A DNA stretch of 64,000 nucleotides from Tardiphaga alba (GCF_018279705.1 NZ_CP036498.1:4357001-4421000); one strand, 5' to 3'. Positions 24,635-34,637 are shown, counted from the first letter of the stretch. Notes: generated from the sequence alone by a model not told the origin. Program-made: numbers and translations.

Positions 24635-25702
24635 ATGTTTCGACTGCTGACCGCGCTGGGGCGCGGCTTCAAGCAGCACATCGGCTGGAAACGGCTGGGT
24701 GTTGTGGCGAGCCTCATCGTTATTGCGCTCGCAATCTCGCATCTCGTGACCACGCTGAAGGGCCTCGACACCGCCAAGATCCTGGCGGCGATGGCGGCCA
24801 AGTCGACGATGCAGATCGCGATGGCGACACTGTGCGTGATCGGCGCCTTCTGCACCCTCACCTTCTACGATTACTTCGCGCTGAAGACGATCGGCAAGAA
24901 ACACGTTCCCTACCGCATTGCCGCACTGTCGAGCTTCACCAGCTACACGATCGGCCATAATCTCGGCGCCACGGTTTTCACCGGCGGCGCGATCCGTTTC
25001 CGCATCTATTCGGACTACGGGCTGAACGCCATCGACGTCGCCAAGATCTGCTTCATCTCCGGCCTCACCTTCTGGCTCGGCAACTGCTTCGTGCTGGGCA
25101 TCGGCATGGTCTGGCATCCGCAGGCCGCATCCGCCATCGATCTGCTGCCGGATTCGCTGAACCGGCTGATCGGCCTCGCCTGTCTTGCCGGCATCGCCTG
25201 CTATCTGGTCTGGCTCTCGGTCGGCAAGGAGCGCCGCCAGCTCGGCCAGAACGGCTGGAAGGTCGTGCTGCCCTCGGCGCCGCTGACCCTGCTGCAGATC
25301 GCCATCGGCGTGGTCGATCTCGGCTTCTGCGCGCTGGCCTTCTATCTCCTGATGCCCGAAACGCCCTATGTGGACTTCGTCTCGGTCTCGGTGGTGTTCA
25401 TCCTTGCCACCCTGCTCGGCTTTGCCAGCCATGCGCCGGGCAGCCTCGGTGTATTCGACGCCGCCATGCTGGTGGCGCTGCCGCAGTTCAAGCAGGAAGA
25501 ACTGATCGCCACCGTGGTGATGTTCCGCATCCTGTATTTCATGCTCCCATTCGCGATCTCGATCTGCATCATGGGCACCCGCGAACTCTGGCTCAGCGTC
25601 ATCGTCCCGTGGCAACGACGCAAGACGGGCGGCTCTTCCAGTGAGCACCGCGAAGGCGAGCCTGCGCCGGTGGTCGTGCATCAGCGGCAGTCGCACGGCT
25701 GA
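24635..25702 (+). CDS. Integral membrane protein, MprF-flippase / UPF0104 family
   Basis: The 355-residue protein has about eight membrane helices and motifs of the lysylphosphatidylglycerol synthetase transmembrane family: SSFTSYTIGHNLGATVFTGG, RFRIYSDYGL, and LLGFASHAPGSLGVFDAAM. MprF N-terminal domains flip aminoacylated lipids, but this stand-alone version lacks the synthase domain, so its cargo is unknown. The C-terminal 35 residues are charged and cytoplasmic. The start has a GGGAGG site 8 nt upstream. Confidence 0.85.
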   Translation: MFRLLTALGRGFKQHIGWKRLGVVASLIVIALAISHLVTTLKGLDTAKILAAMAAKSTMQIAMATLCVIGAFCTLTFYDYFALKTIGKKHVPYRIAALSSFTSYTIGHNLGATVFTGGAIRFRIYSDYGLNAIDVAKICFISGLTFWLGNCFVLGIGMVWHPQAASAIDLLPDSLNRLIGLACLAGIACYLVWLSVGKERRQLGQNGWKVVLPSAPLTLLQIAIGVVDLGFCALAFYLLMPETPYVDFVSVSVVFILATLLGFASHAPGSLGVFDAAMLVALPQFKQEELIATVVMFRILYFMLPFAISICIMGTRELWLSVIVPWQRRKTGGSSSEHREGEPAPVVVHQRQSHG

Positions 25703-25851
25703 AACGGGCTCCGTTTCGTGGTCCTCGCGAAGCGGGAATTCGGTCGATGGCGACGTCACAGATCCATCACGAACGAGGTATGGGTCGGACGACGACAGGC
25801 GGGGATGACACGTCCGCTCACTTCCTGCTGATCGCGCTGCGAACCGACTCC

Positions 25852-25867
25852 GCGGAACGCGTTCCGC
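25852..25867. promoter_or_regulatory. 16-bp perfect palindrome upstream of the SGNH gene
   Basis: GCGGAACGCGTTCCGC is fully self-complementary. It lies 49 bp before the proposed start. It may be an operator. An ATG at 25868 directly after it is an alternative start. Confidence 0.35.
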
Positions 25868-25915
25868 ATGCTAGGCGTTTCTTACTTCCGCCCCATACGT
25901 GACGTTCAAAACCGC

Positions 25916-27888
25916 ATGACCTACGCCTTTTCCAGACGTTCATTTCTTGTTGCCGTCACGCTTGTCGGCATGGCGCCGCTATGGCCCGCACAGCAGGCCG
26001 CTGCGCAGGCGCCGACCGCCATCGCACCCGCCAATAGCGCTTCCGTCCAGATTTCCTGGGAAGTCCGCAATCGCTTTCGCCTGTTCAAGGAAGAGCGCGA
26101 CTTCCAGCTTCACGTCGATGCCATGCGCAATCGCAGCGTGCTTGGCTCCGAACAGGTCCTTGGCACACAGAGCGATGGACGCGGCTGGGCTCGCAATACC
26201 GTGGGCCGCTTGTGCGTCGATCTCGCCGGCCGCGTCAGCGAGCCCTGCACCCGCGACGGCGTCAAGGAGAGCTACCTGACGCCGACCGAACATCCGGTCA
26301 CCGTGCGTCTCACCGGCGAGGTGCCGGTCGGCGCGGTGTGTGCCTGGACGTTCGACGACGGCGAAGGCCCGCGACAATCCACCGTCGATTGCGCCGAACC
26401 GATCAATTTCCGCGCCATCTATGGTCGCCGCACCGTGGCCACCGTGGACGTCGCCAGTGGCGACGCGCCGATACGCACCTCCACCGATATCGTCGTGCGC
26501 GACATCTTCATCGCCGGGCTCGGCGACTCCATCGCATCGGGCGAAGGCAATCCGGATCGGCCGGTGGCGCTGTCGGACGATGGCTTCTGCTTCCGCTCCT
26601 ATCTCGGCGGCCCCGCCGGCCAGTTCTACCGGCCGAGCCGCGCCGCCTTCAAAGGCGGGCGCTCCTGCGATTCCTATGAATCCCTGCAAGCCTGGCAGCG
26701 CGCCGGCGCGCAGTGGCTCAATGCCGCCTGCCATCGCTCGCTCTACAGCTACCAGACCCGCGCCGCGATCGCGCTTGCCGTGCAGTATCCGCACATCGCC
26801 GTCAGCTACCTGCCCTCGCCTGCTCCGGCGCCACCATTGCCGATGGCCTGCTTGGCAGCCAGCGTGCCCGCGAATGCCTGACCACGAAGAACGCATCCAC
26901 CTGCGCCGGCAGCGTCAACGCTCAGGTCGCCGAATTGCGTGAAGCCGTAACGGCCGTAAAGAAGCGCGCGCCGAACCGCCGGCTCGATCTCGTGCTGCTG
27001 TCGATCGGCGCCAACGACATCAATTTCTCCGGTCTCGTGGCCGACGTCATCGTCGACAACGACACTGAACGTGCGCTGTTCAAGCGCGGCGGCATTCTCG
27101 GCTCGGTCGAGGACTCGCGCAGCGCGCTGACCCGCGACCTGCCGGCAGGCTTCGGCAAATTGCGCGAGCAGTTGAAGCCGCTGGTCGGCGGCGACATGGG
27201 CCGCGTGGTGTTCACGGCCTATGGCAATCCGGCGCTCGTCAATGGCGGCCCCTGCCCGGGTGGCCCCGGCGGTTTCGACGTGCACCCGTCCTTCTCCGCG
27301 GATCCCCGCCGGCTTTCGAATGTGGCCAACTTCGTCGAGCGTGAATTCCTGCCGCAACTGAAGTCGATCGCGATGTGCGAAGGCGGCGTGCTGTGCCGCA
27401 ATCCGGAAGCCGACCGCATGACCTTCGTCGATGCGCATCAGGCCAACTTCGCCAATCACGGTTTTTGCGCCCGCGGCGCCAATGACCCGGACTTCGATCG
27501 CGCCTGCTTCTCGCCCAAGGGCGACAGCTTCAACACCAGCCTGGTGGAAGCAGCCCAGCAGCCGATGGCCTGCGGCCGCGGCGCCAGCGAATTCCGCGCC
27601 TATCTGCCCCGCGCCCGGTGGATCCGCGATGCCAATGACAGCTACTTCGCGGCGATGACCTATCCGCAGGGCTATTCGGCGGCTGTCCAGCCGTCCGATA
27701 TCCACGACGCGACCTGGGGCATTCTCTCTGCGGTCTATGGCGGCGCCATCCATCCCACCGGTGAAGGCCACGCGGCCATGGCCGATGCCGTCGTGCCGGC
27801 AGCCGCAAGCGTGCTGCGCCTCGGCGCCGAAGCGGAAGTTTCGCAGGAACCGCTGGCGCCGGTGCAGATTCAGCAGCCAGCGAGGTAA
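25916..27888 (+). pseudogene. Tat-exported SGNH/GDSL hydrolase, frameshifted
   Basis: The 5' part encodes a twin-arginine signal (SRRSFLVAVTLVGMAPLW, cut near AAAQ), a beta-rich domain and the block I motif IAGLGDSIASGEGNPD, in which the serine is the nucleophile. After AVSYLP the frame is lost in the C run at 26813-26815. In the next frame the protein continues as LACSGATIADGLLGSQRA, then VLLSIGANDINFSG (block III) and GGAIHPTGEGHAAM (catalytic His). One added C restores a protein of about 657 residues. Both halves are otherwise intact, so this is a recent mutation or a base-call error. The substrate is unknown; it would act as a periplasmic esterase or lipase. Confidence 0.8.
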
Positions 27889-27966
27889 AAGTATGGCCCG
27901 GATGGAGCTATCCTTATCCAGGCCGTACGCCTGCAGCTGAACAAGAGAACCGGATCCGAGCGTCGC

Positions 27967-28926
27967 CTATTCCGATTTCAGCTTCAGCGTCTTGATCAGC
28001 GCTCCGTATCGGTCAAAGTCGTTGCGAACGACCTGAGCGGCGGCTTCGCTGCTGTCACCGACAGGCGTGAACCCGATGTCACTCATCCGCTTGATAATCT
28101 CCGGATCCCTCAACGCTTTCACCAGTTCGCTGTTGATACGATCGACGATGGCCTGCGGTGTGCCGCTACGCACGAAAATCCCCTGCCATGCCTCGACGGC
28201 CACATCCGGATAGCGGGACGAAATCGGAGCAGAGCCCGGGAACATGGGCAACGCTCCCGGGCTCGTCACAGCCACAGCCCTGATCGTCCCCGCCCGGACA
28301 TGCTGCTCCACATTCGCAGGCGTATCGACCGAGCACGACAGCAGGCCCGACATCAGGTCGGGAAGCGCGAGTCCGAAGCTGCGATACGGCGCATGCACCA
28401 CATCGAGCTCACCCGCGCGCTTAAACATCTCGAGGGCCAGATGCGGCGGCGACCCGACGCCATAGGTCGAACAGGTCAGCTTGCCGGGATTCTGTTTGGC
28501 ATAAGCGACATATTCGTCAAAGGAATGGATCGGAAGCTTCGGACTCACGACCAGAACATAAGGCGACATCGCCACCCGGGTGACTGCCTTCAGGTCCTTC
28601 ATGGGATCGAAGGGCGACGGCGAAATCCACGGATTGATGATCAGCGCCGACGTGGTCATGAGGATCGTGTGGCCATCCGCCTCGGCGCTTGCTGTAGACT
28701 GAGCTGCGATCGTCCCTGAAGCGCCCGGCCGGTTCTCCACAACAATGGGCTGATTGAAGACCGGGCGAAGTTTCTCGGCAAGGATCCGTGCGACGACATC
28801 GATCGAGCCGCCGGGCGGAAACCCGACGATCAGCTTGATCGGCCGTTCCGGATAGTTCGCCCAGGCCATACCGGGTAATAGCAACGAGACAAAGCAGATC
28901 GAGATAGCACGCAAGTAACGGCGCAT
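27967..28926 (-). CDS. TctC/Bug-family solute-binding protein
   Basis: The 319-residue periplasmic binding protein has a Sec signal (AISICFVSLLLPGMAWA), then the Bug-family start YPERPIKLIVGFPPGGSIDV and GQPIVVENRPGASG-like text (FNQPIVVENRPGASGTIAAQ). The family binds carboxylates for TTT transporters, but no tctAB genes are nearby. An AAGGAGG site supports the start at 28926. It follows the monooxygenase on the same strand, so it may bring an aromatic or carboxylic substrate to the cell or sense it. Confidence 0.88.
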   Translation of the reverse strand: MRRYLRAISICFVSLLLPGMAWANYPERPIKLIVGFPPGGSIDVVARILAEKLRPVFNQPIVVENRPGASGTIAAQSTASAEADGHTILMTTSALIINPWISPSPFDPMKDLKAVTRVAMSPYVLVVSPKLPIHSFDEYVAYAKQNPGKLTCSTYGVGSPPHLALEMFKRAGELDVVHAPYRSFGLALPDLMSGLLSCSVDTPANVEQHVRAGTIRAVAVTSPGALPMFPGSAPISSRYPDVAVEAWQGIFVRSGTPQAIVDRINSELVKALRDPEIIKRMSDIGFTPVGDSSEAAAQVVRNDFDRYGALIKTLKLKSE

Positions 28927-29020
28927 GATTTCCTCCTTGGGGCGACGCCGTTCCGGCGCCATTCTTGGATCGACGCGGCGCCAGATGCGCCGCATCGTCG
29001 TCTTTGCAAGGATCAGGTGA

Positions 29021-30736
29021 TCAGGACGCGAGACGATCCATCGCGGCCTGCGCCTTCGGGTGTAGGATGTGAAGTAGTGCAGAACGCAGGTGCTCTTCTG
29101 CACCGGGCTTCATCTCGGCAACCCGCCAGGCAATGAAGCCATCCGGCCGCACGAGCACCGCGCCCGTCGTGCTGACGCCGAAGCGATCACCGAAGGTCTG
29201 CTCGACATCCTCGACGTCGGTGCCGACCAGATGGCACTGGATATCCAGGCCGACTTCAGTGCCGATTGCCGTCGCGATGGCCCGCCACGCCTCACCCTGC
29301 GCCCCCGCAAGAATCGAGAATTCGGGCGACACCAGATCGAGTGTGGATAGCCGTTCTCCATCCCGCTCGATCCAGACATGCGGTGCGCGGCAACCCGGCA
29401 CGCCGGATGGGATGTAGTCGGTGAAGGGATCGTTCACTGCCGGCGGCGTGCTGCCGTCCGGCACCACCGCGGTCGATTCATAGACGCTGCCGAGCTCGAG
29501 CCCGATATGATTGCCGTAGCGGCTCGTCATCTGGAACACTTCCGCGCGACCGACCTCATCGACAGTGGTTTCACCGCGCGAAATCGCCCCGAGTTTCCAA
29601 ACCTGCTGGCGATTGTGATAGGATTGATCGGCAACCCAACGCGCGAATGGCCGCCGCTCGGTCTCGTAAGTCGAGAGCAGTTCGCGCCCCGCCTTCCCCT
29701 TCAGGTAAAGCGCCAGCTTCCAGATTGCATTGTGCATACCCTGCAGGCCGGTGTTCGCACCGAGGCCTCCTGTTGGCGGGAACATATGCGCGGCATCGCC
29801 GACGAGAATGATGCGCCCCGAAATGAGATGACGGCCGACAACCGCATTCATCTGCCACTTGCCGATCGACAGAACCTCGACCGGAAGATCCGGAATTCCT
29901 GCGCCCAGACGGATACGCTCGACACACCTGTCCTTATCAAAGTAGTCGATCGACCATTCCGCTTCCGGCACTTCCAGCTGCGTCAGCCAGCGCCCCTTCG
30001 CATCCAGCGGCTGGAATACCCCGCGCGCATCCTTGTTTGAGAAGAAGTGCAGGATGCCTGTCCGTTCGCCGATATGCTTTTCGAGATCTGCGCGGAAGTA
30101 GCAATTGATGAAGTGGGCGATCTTCTTCGGCCCATCCATTTCGACCTTCAGTTTCTCGCGGAAAAAGCTGGACGCCCCATCAGCGGCGACAAGTGCAGGC
30201 GCCTTCAACGAATAGATTTCGCCGGTGGCGCGGTTCTTCACCTTGATCTCGACTGCCGACGCACCGTCCTCATCCCCGGAAACGATCTCGACGACTTCAT
30301 GATTGAAGCGGACATCGGCCATCCCGGTGCGCTCGATCGCCTTGCGGAGCACGGGCTCGATCATGTCCTGCGACGACAGCACCGAGCTGACAGGGCTCAG
30401 TTCCGGTCCGGCACCTGCAAAGCCCCTGGAATCGAGATGACCGGTCTGCTTGCCGACGATTGACTCCATGAAGCGGATCGGTGTCTTCCAGTTTGGCGGC
30501 AGATCGAGTTGACGCAGCTCTTCATAGACCTCGCGCCCCCACCCCCGCGCGATTTCCATCGAGCGCGTGTTGAAGTTCCGGGTCTTGGGATGCCAGCTGG
30601 TGCGCTCGTTGCGTTCTAGCAAGATCGAGCGGAGACCGCATCGCGCGAGTTCGAGGGCAGCACCGAGCCCCGTCGGACCGGCACCGACGACGATGATCGG
30701 ATCAACCTGATGATGAGAGGTGTGTTCCTCGGTCAT
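29021..30736 (-). CDS. FAD-dependent aromatic monooxygenase (phenol hydroxylase-like)
   Basis: The 571-residue flavoprotein has the Rossmann motif IIVVGAGPTGLGAALELARC, the middle ALVAADGASSFFREKL (DG motif) and LVGDAAHMFPPTGGLGANTG (GD motif), then a thioredoxin-like C-terminal domain of the TfdB/PheA/MhpA type. Such enzymes hydroxylate phenols and related rings with NAD(P)H. The start has an AGGAGGA site. It is transcribed with the TctC gene and diverges from the TetR gene across a three-half-site operator. Confidence 0.87.
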   Translation of the reverse strand: MTEEHTSHHQVDPIIVVGAGPTGLGAALELARCGLRSILLERNERTSWHPKTRNFNTRSMEIARGWGREVYEELRQLDLPPNWKTPIRFMESIVGKQTGHLDSRGFAGAGPELSPVSSVLSSQDMIEPVLRKAIERTGMADVRFNHEVVEIVSGDEDGASAVEIKVKNRATGEIYSLKAPALVAADGASSFFREKLKVEMDGPKKIAHFINCYFRADLEKHIGERTGILHFFSNKDARGVFQPLDAKGRWLTQLEVPEAEWSIDYFDKDRCVERIRLGAGIPDLPVEVLSIGKWQMNAVVGRHLISGRIILVGDAAHMFPPTGGLGANTGLQGMHNAIWKLALYLKGKAGRELLSTYETERRPFARWVADQSYHNRQQVWKLGAISRGETTVDEVGRAEVFQMTSRYGNHIGLELGSVYESTAVVPDGSTPPAVNDPFTDYIPSGVPGCRAPHVWIERDGERLSTLDLVSPEFSILAGAQGEAWRAIATAIGTEVGLDIQCHLVGTDVEDVEQTFGDRFGVSTTGAVLVRPDGFIAWRVAEMKPGAEEHLRSALLHILHPKAQAAMDRLAS

Positions 30737-30773
30737 GACTATCCTCCTGTTTATTGTCAGTTATTAGATTGAC

Positions 30774-30800
30774 ATTCTACTTTGTTAGAATGACGTTCTA
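30774..30800. promoter_or_regulatory. TetR operator between monooxygenase and regulator
   Basis: The half-sites ATTCTA (30774-30779), TAGAAT (30786-30791) and TTCTA (30796-30800) form two overlapping inverted repeats. The core TAGAATGACGTTCTA (30786-30800) recurs as TAGAATGAGATTCTA before the hydrolase gene. It is likely the operator of the adjacent TetR protein. Confidence 0.7.
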
Positions 30801-30878
30801 GTTTGTCAAGCCGGATGTTTTGCTCGCCTCGAACCACCGAGTGTGGAACAAGGACCATGGCCATTATGGAATCGCGCG

Positions 30879-31574
30879 ATGCCAAAGCCACACAGCAGCA
30901 GACCGACCAAGCCGGCAAAGGCTCATGACATCGAGCCGATCATTCGCCTGAACCGCGTGAATGCGCCCAAGCAGGCGCGCAGCGAACGACGTCTCCAGGA
31001 GATCATCCAGGCACTGGACGATCTCCTGGACGGCCGCACGTTCGAAGACATCACCATCCCCGACATCGCGGCCCGCGCCGGATGTGTGCCCGCATCGATC
31101 TATGCCCGGTTTCGCGACAAGGCCAGCATCCTGGTCGCTCTCCACGAGTCGATCCGTGACCGACAAATCGCCAATATCGACGAGAGCATGCGGCTCGAGC
31201 GCCACGAGCATCTCTCGCTCCAGGAATCGATCTACACGATCCTCCACAATCTCACGCGCTACTATTCACGCCAGCGCAATCTGCTTCGCCCTGCTTATCT
31301 CCTCGGCGATGACGAAATCTATGAGCGCGCATCTGCCCTCATCAGACATGTGACGGACCGCATCAGCGCGATCGTGAGACATCACATGAAGGACATCCCC
31401 GGCGATGTCGTCGACAGGCGCGTGGACCTGGCCATGCGCGCTGTCTATGCGCTCCTGCAGCAGCGAATGGTTTTTCAGGATGTGCGCACCGGGCGCCTGA
31501 TGCCCGTCAGCGACGAGGCGACGGCGCGCGAGCTGGATGGCTTGTTCATGCAACTGGTCGTTCAGGGTTCGTGA
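30879..31574 (+). CDS. TetR-family transcriptional regulator
   Basis: The 231-residue protein has a basic N-terminal extension, then the TetR HTH (RSERRLQEIIQALDDLLDGR, FEDITIPDIAARAGCVPASI, YARFRDKASILVALHE) at about residues 35-90. A long helical ligand-binding domain follows. It stands between two target promoters that share an operator, so it probably represses the monooxygenase-TctC pair, itself and the hydrolase, and is released by a pathway compound. A GTG at 30843 is an alternative start. Confidence 0.88.
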   Translation: MPKPHSSRPTKPAKAHDIEPIIRLNRVNAPKQARSERRLQEIIQALDDLLDGRTFEDITIPDIAARAGCVPASIYARFRDKASILVALHESIRDRQIANIDESMRLERHEHLSLQESIYTILHNLTRYYSRQRNLLRPAYLLGDDEIYERASALIRHVTDRISAIVRHHMKDIPGDVVDRRVDLAMRAVYALLQQRMVFQDVRTGRLMPVSDEATARELDGLFMQLVVQGS

Positions 31575-31617
31575 TCGTCAGCGCGATCTGCGGACTTGGT
31601 TCAACTCTTACAACGAC

Positions 31618-31632
31618 TAGAATGAGATTCTA
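31618..31632. promoter_or_regulatory. TetR operator before the hydrolase gene
   Basis: TAGAAT-GAG-ATTCTA is a perfect 6-bp inverted repeat with a 3-nt spacer, 31 bp before the hydrolase start. Thirteen of 15 bases match the core of the operator at 30786. Confidence 0.7.
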
Positions 31633-31663
31633 ATAACATTCACGGGACCAGCAGAGGTTTCGA

Positions 31664-32659
31664 ATGGCAGCGATGATCGACGCACTGGAATGTGAAGAGT
31701 TCAGAATTCCATCGGATGACGCTGGTATCGACCTTTTCGTCCGCAACAAGCATGCATCCGGCATGAAGGAATTCGGCCCCAATCGAACCCTGTTGTTCGT
31801 ACATGGGGCGACCTATCCGGCATCGACGAGTTTCGATCTCGCGCTGGATGGCTTCTCCTGGATGGACTTCATCGCTGCACAAGGCTTCGACGTCTACGCG
31901 CTCGATCTGCGCGGCTATGGCCGCTCCACGCGACCGCCGGAAATGGATCGCCCGGCGGAAGACAGCCAGCCGATCGTTCGGGGCGATGTGGCCCTTCGCG
32001 ATATCGCCGCTGCCGTGCGCTTCATTCGGGAACGGCGCCAGCTGAATACCCTGTCGCTGATGGGATGGTCGTGGGGAACGACGCTGGTCGCGACTTATAC
32101 GTCGCTCAATCCGCAGCTGGTGAACCGCCTTGTCCTCTATGCACCGCTATGGATACGACAGCCGGGCCCGCGCACCGCCGCCCTCGCCGGGCAGCGCTCG
32201 CCTGCATACCGGACGGTGACGAAAGCTGAGGCCCATGACCGCTGGCTGGCCGGCGTGCCCGAGCATGCACGCGATACGCTGATCCCGGAAGGATGGTTCG
32301 ACTGCTGGGCCACGACGACATGGGCAACCGATCCCAAGAGCCAATCAACCCATCCCGCGGAATTGCGCGCACCGAATGGCGTGATCCAGGACGTCGTCGA
32401 GTACTATAACGTTGGCCGGCCATACTTCGATCCGGCAAGGATCGAGGCCCCCACATTGCTGGTCAGTCCGGAATGGGACAATGACACGCCGCCCTATATG
32501 GCCCATGCCCTGTTCGACAGGCTTCCATCTCGCATCGAGAACCAGCTCGTGTCGCTTCCCGAAGGAACCCACAGCATGCTGATGGAGCGTAACCGGCTGC
32601 AGCTGTTTACATGCGTGCAGAGCTTCCTGACCTCACCCGGCACACAGCAAATCCGGTGA
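31664..32659 (+). CDS. Alpha/beta hydrolase
   Basis: The 331-residue hydrolase has the oxyanion-hole text LLFVHGATYP, the nucleophile elbow MGWSWGTT (Ser136), the motif LDLRGYGRSTRP and the catalytic His in SLPEGTHSML. The fold is that of serine hydrolases such as esterases and ring-fission product hydrolases. Co-regulation with the FAD monooxygenase through the shared operator suggests it opens or de-esterifies an aromatic substrate or product. The exact substrate is unknown. Confidence 0.87.
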   Translation: MAAMIDALECEEFRIPSDDAGIDLFVRNKHASGMKEFGPNRTLLFVHGATYPASTSFDLALDGFSWMDFIAAQGFDVYALDLRGYGRSTRPPEMDRPAEDSQPIVRGDVALRDIAAAVRFIRERRQLNTLSLMGWSWGTTLVATYTSLNPQLVNRLVLYAPLWIRQPGPRTAALAGQRSPAYRTVTKAEAHDRWLAGVPEHARDTLIPEGWFDCWATTTWATDPKSQSTHPAELRAPNGVIQDVVEYYNVGRPYFDPARIEAPTLLVSPEWDNDTPPYMAHALFDRLPSRIENQLVSLPEGTHSMLMERNRLQLFTCVQSFLTSPGTQQIR

Positions 32660-32692
32660 AGCCGAACGTGCTCCCGTCCAGGAATGAAAACG

Positions 32693-33310
32693 CTAACGCT
32701 GCTGAGGCTGCGCGGGCGTCGCGCTTGCCTTCTTCACCGGTGCCTTGGACGTACCAGTGGTCGCCGGCTGCTTCGTGGCCACGGTCTGCGGCACATATTT
32801 CGCGAGCACAGTCGGATCGAGCGATGCCATCTCCGTTTCCGGGAGGCGATACCAGGTCTCGTCCTTGCCCAGCAACGCAATGCCCCAATAACCGCGAACG
32901 GTGAGCGCGCGGCCATCGGCGCTGACGCTCATCTTCGCCTTGTAGACCTTGCCGTCACGCGGATCGAGAATGTTGCCATTCTCGTACTTCAATCCCTGCT
33001 GCTGCATGTTGCGGATAAAGGAGATGCCCAGCACCGGCTGGTTCTTGCGGTCATCGATGCATTTGCTGCAGATATCGTCGCCCGGCTTGTCGTCGGCGCT
33101 CGGGAAGGTCTTGGCGATGGCACCTTCAAAGACGCCGCCACGATCGACGACCAAAACCCAGACGACCGGCTTGCCGTCCTCGATCTTCTGCCAGAGACCT
33201 GCGGCCGTCTGCGCCGTGGCAAAGCTGACCGTAGACATCAAGCTGACGGCAGCGGTCGTCATGCTCGCAAGAGCCAAGGTGGCAAATCGGCGGGATCGGG
33301 TCTGGGTCAT
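32693..33310 (-). CDS. DUF2147 periplasmic protein
   Basis: The 205-residue protein has a signal peptide with RSRR at the start ([20 protein letters not shown], cut near ATA). The DUF2147 core follows: [40 protein letters not shown] and [24 protein letters not shown]-type ending. A Lys/Pro/Gln-rich tail closes it. The role is unknown; family members are small secreted beta-barrel-like proteins. Confidence 0.82.
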   Translation of the reverse strand: MTQTRSRRFATLALASMTTAAVSLMSTVSFATAQTAAGLWQKIEDGKPVVWVLVVDRGGVFEGAIAKTFPSADDKPGDDICSKCIDDRKNQPVLGISFIRNMQQQGLKYENGNILDPRDGKVYKAKMSVSADGRALTVRGYWGIALLGKDETWYRLPETEMASLDPTVLAKYVPQTVATKQPATTGTSKAPVKKASATPAQPQQR

Positions 33311-33690
33311 CTACGTCCCCTTCGCAGTTCGTCGTCCGGCAGGCACCGAGGATGCAGCTGCATGAACTATCAATCTTACGCGACGAAAGAGTGACCCCGC
33401 TTGATGGCTTTTGCAAGATTGCCGATCACGCGTCGGGTATCAGTCTGTGGCGCCGCCACACCTTCGCCATAAGTAACGGTACCCGCGAACTCCGAGCGGC
33501 GCACATCATTTCCGCCAGCGACTCAATATCACGTCGGTTCCAAAGTGTAGTCGCGCATCAGTTAACGGAGAGCTGCATCCGCAAGGCCGGTCGCACGATC
33601 TGCAGACGCCAGCTCGGATCCGAGGCTGCAGACTTGCCTGCATGCCGTAACTGCGCTGTAACGGATCGCAATCTGCTGGAGACCGATGAC
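33311..33690. other. 380-bp gap before the thioesterase
   Basis: The thioesterase frame is open upstream to 33352, but that part encodes nothing like the family and has unusual Cys/Arg-rich content. I therefore treat it as non-coding. It should contain the promoters of the DUF2147 gene (minus) and the thioesterase (plus). No clear motif is visible. Confidence 0.4.
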
Positions 33691-34143
33691 GTGAATGCCC
33701 CTGCCCGCGCAGCCGTACCTCTGCTGGAAGACTATCCATTTCGCCTGACGGACAATGTGCGTTTCGCGGATCTCGATCCGAACAACCACGTCAACAACGC
33801 GGTCTATTCGAGCTATTTCGAAACCAGCCGCGTGATGCTCACCAAGGACTCGTCATATGGCCTGACGCCGGACGGACTGAGCTGGGTGCTGGTCAAGCTC
33901 GACATTCACTTCCGCGCGGAGCTGCACTGGCCCGGCACGATCGAACTCGGCACCGGGATCGAAAAGATCGGCCGGACGTCGCTGACATTCGCGCAGGTGG
34001 TGTTCTCGGGCGGGAAATGCATCGCCTCGTCATCGGCGACCACGGTCATGGTGGGATTGCAGAGCCGCCAGCCGACCGCCATTCCGGCCGACACGATCAC
34101 CCGCCTGCAGCCCTGGATGCTGCGCCGCGCGGCAACCGCGTAA
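33691..34143 (+). CDS. Acyl-CoA thioesterase, 4HBT hotdog family
   Basis: The 150-residue product has the 4HBT pattern: VRFADLDPNNHVNNAVYSSY (Asp in the active-site turn), then FETSRVML, LVKLDIHFRAELHWPGTIEL and KCIASSSATTVMVG. Such enzymes hydrolyse acyl-CoA thioesters. I chose the GTG at 33691 because GGAG lies 9 nt upstream and the family begins just after it. An ORF start at 33352 would add 113 residues without homology. Confidence 0.8.
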   Translation: MNAPARAAVPLLEDYPFRLTDNVRFADLDPNNHVNNAVYSSYFETSRVMLTKDSSYGLTPDGLSWVLVKLDIHFRAELHWPGTIELGTGIEKIGRTSLTFAQVVFSGGKCIASSSATTVMVGLQSRQPTAIPADTITRLQPWMLRRAATA

Positions 34144-34215
34144 AGTCCGGCGCGGTCCACCAGGACCGCTGTTACGAACGCGATACGGCGGCCTCAAGGG
34201 CAGCCGTTCGTTTGA

Positions 34216-34536
34216 TCAGGCCTGGCGTTCCGGCGTGATCACGACGAGACCATCGAGGGCTTCGGTGACCTTGATCTGGCACGACAGGCGCGAATTCGGC
34301 TTGATGTCATAGCCGAAGTCCAGCATGTCCTCTTCCATCGGGGTGGGAGCGCCGACCCTCTCCTGCCAGGCTTCGTCCACATAGACGTGACAGGTCGCGC
34401 AGGCGCAGGCGCCGCCGCATTCGGCTTCGATGCCGGGGATCGCATTGCGGATCGCAACTTCCATCACGGTAGAGCCGACATCCGCATCGATGGTGCGGGT
34501 TTCGCCGGAATGATCGACAAAGTTGATTTTGGCCAT
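34216..34536 (-). CDS. 2Fe-2S ferredoxin, adrenodoxin / FdVI type
   Basis: The 106-residue ferredoxin has the cluster motif C40-X5-C46-X2-C49 and C86 ([26 protein letters not shown]). It includes the vertebrate-type acidic segment [20 protein letters not shown]. Such ferredoxins give electrons to cytochromes P450 or take part in Fe-S and heme pathways. There is an extra Cys at 44. No P450 is nearby. Confidence 0.93.
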   Translation of the reverse strand: MAKINFVDHSGETRTIDADVGSTVMEVAIRNAIPGIEAECGGACACATCHVYVDEAWQERVGAPTPMEEDMLDFGYDIKPNSRLSCQIKVTEALDGLVVITPERQA

Positions 34537-34637
34537 GATGCTCGCGCTACCGGGAAGACAGATACGGCTGTCCTATAACGGGTCGGTTCGCGCAGCGCCA
34601 GCGCTCCACCGCAAAACCGTCATCTGGAAAGAGGGGA

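Noticed and set aside
24500..25759. 419-residue minus-strand open frame opposite the flippase-like gene
   Set aside because: His/Asp/Gln-rich without motifs, whereas the plus strand encodes a membrane protein with family motifs.
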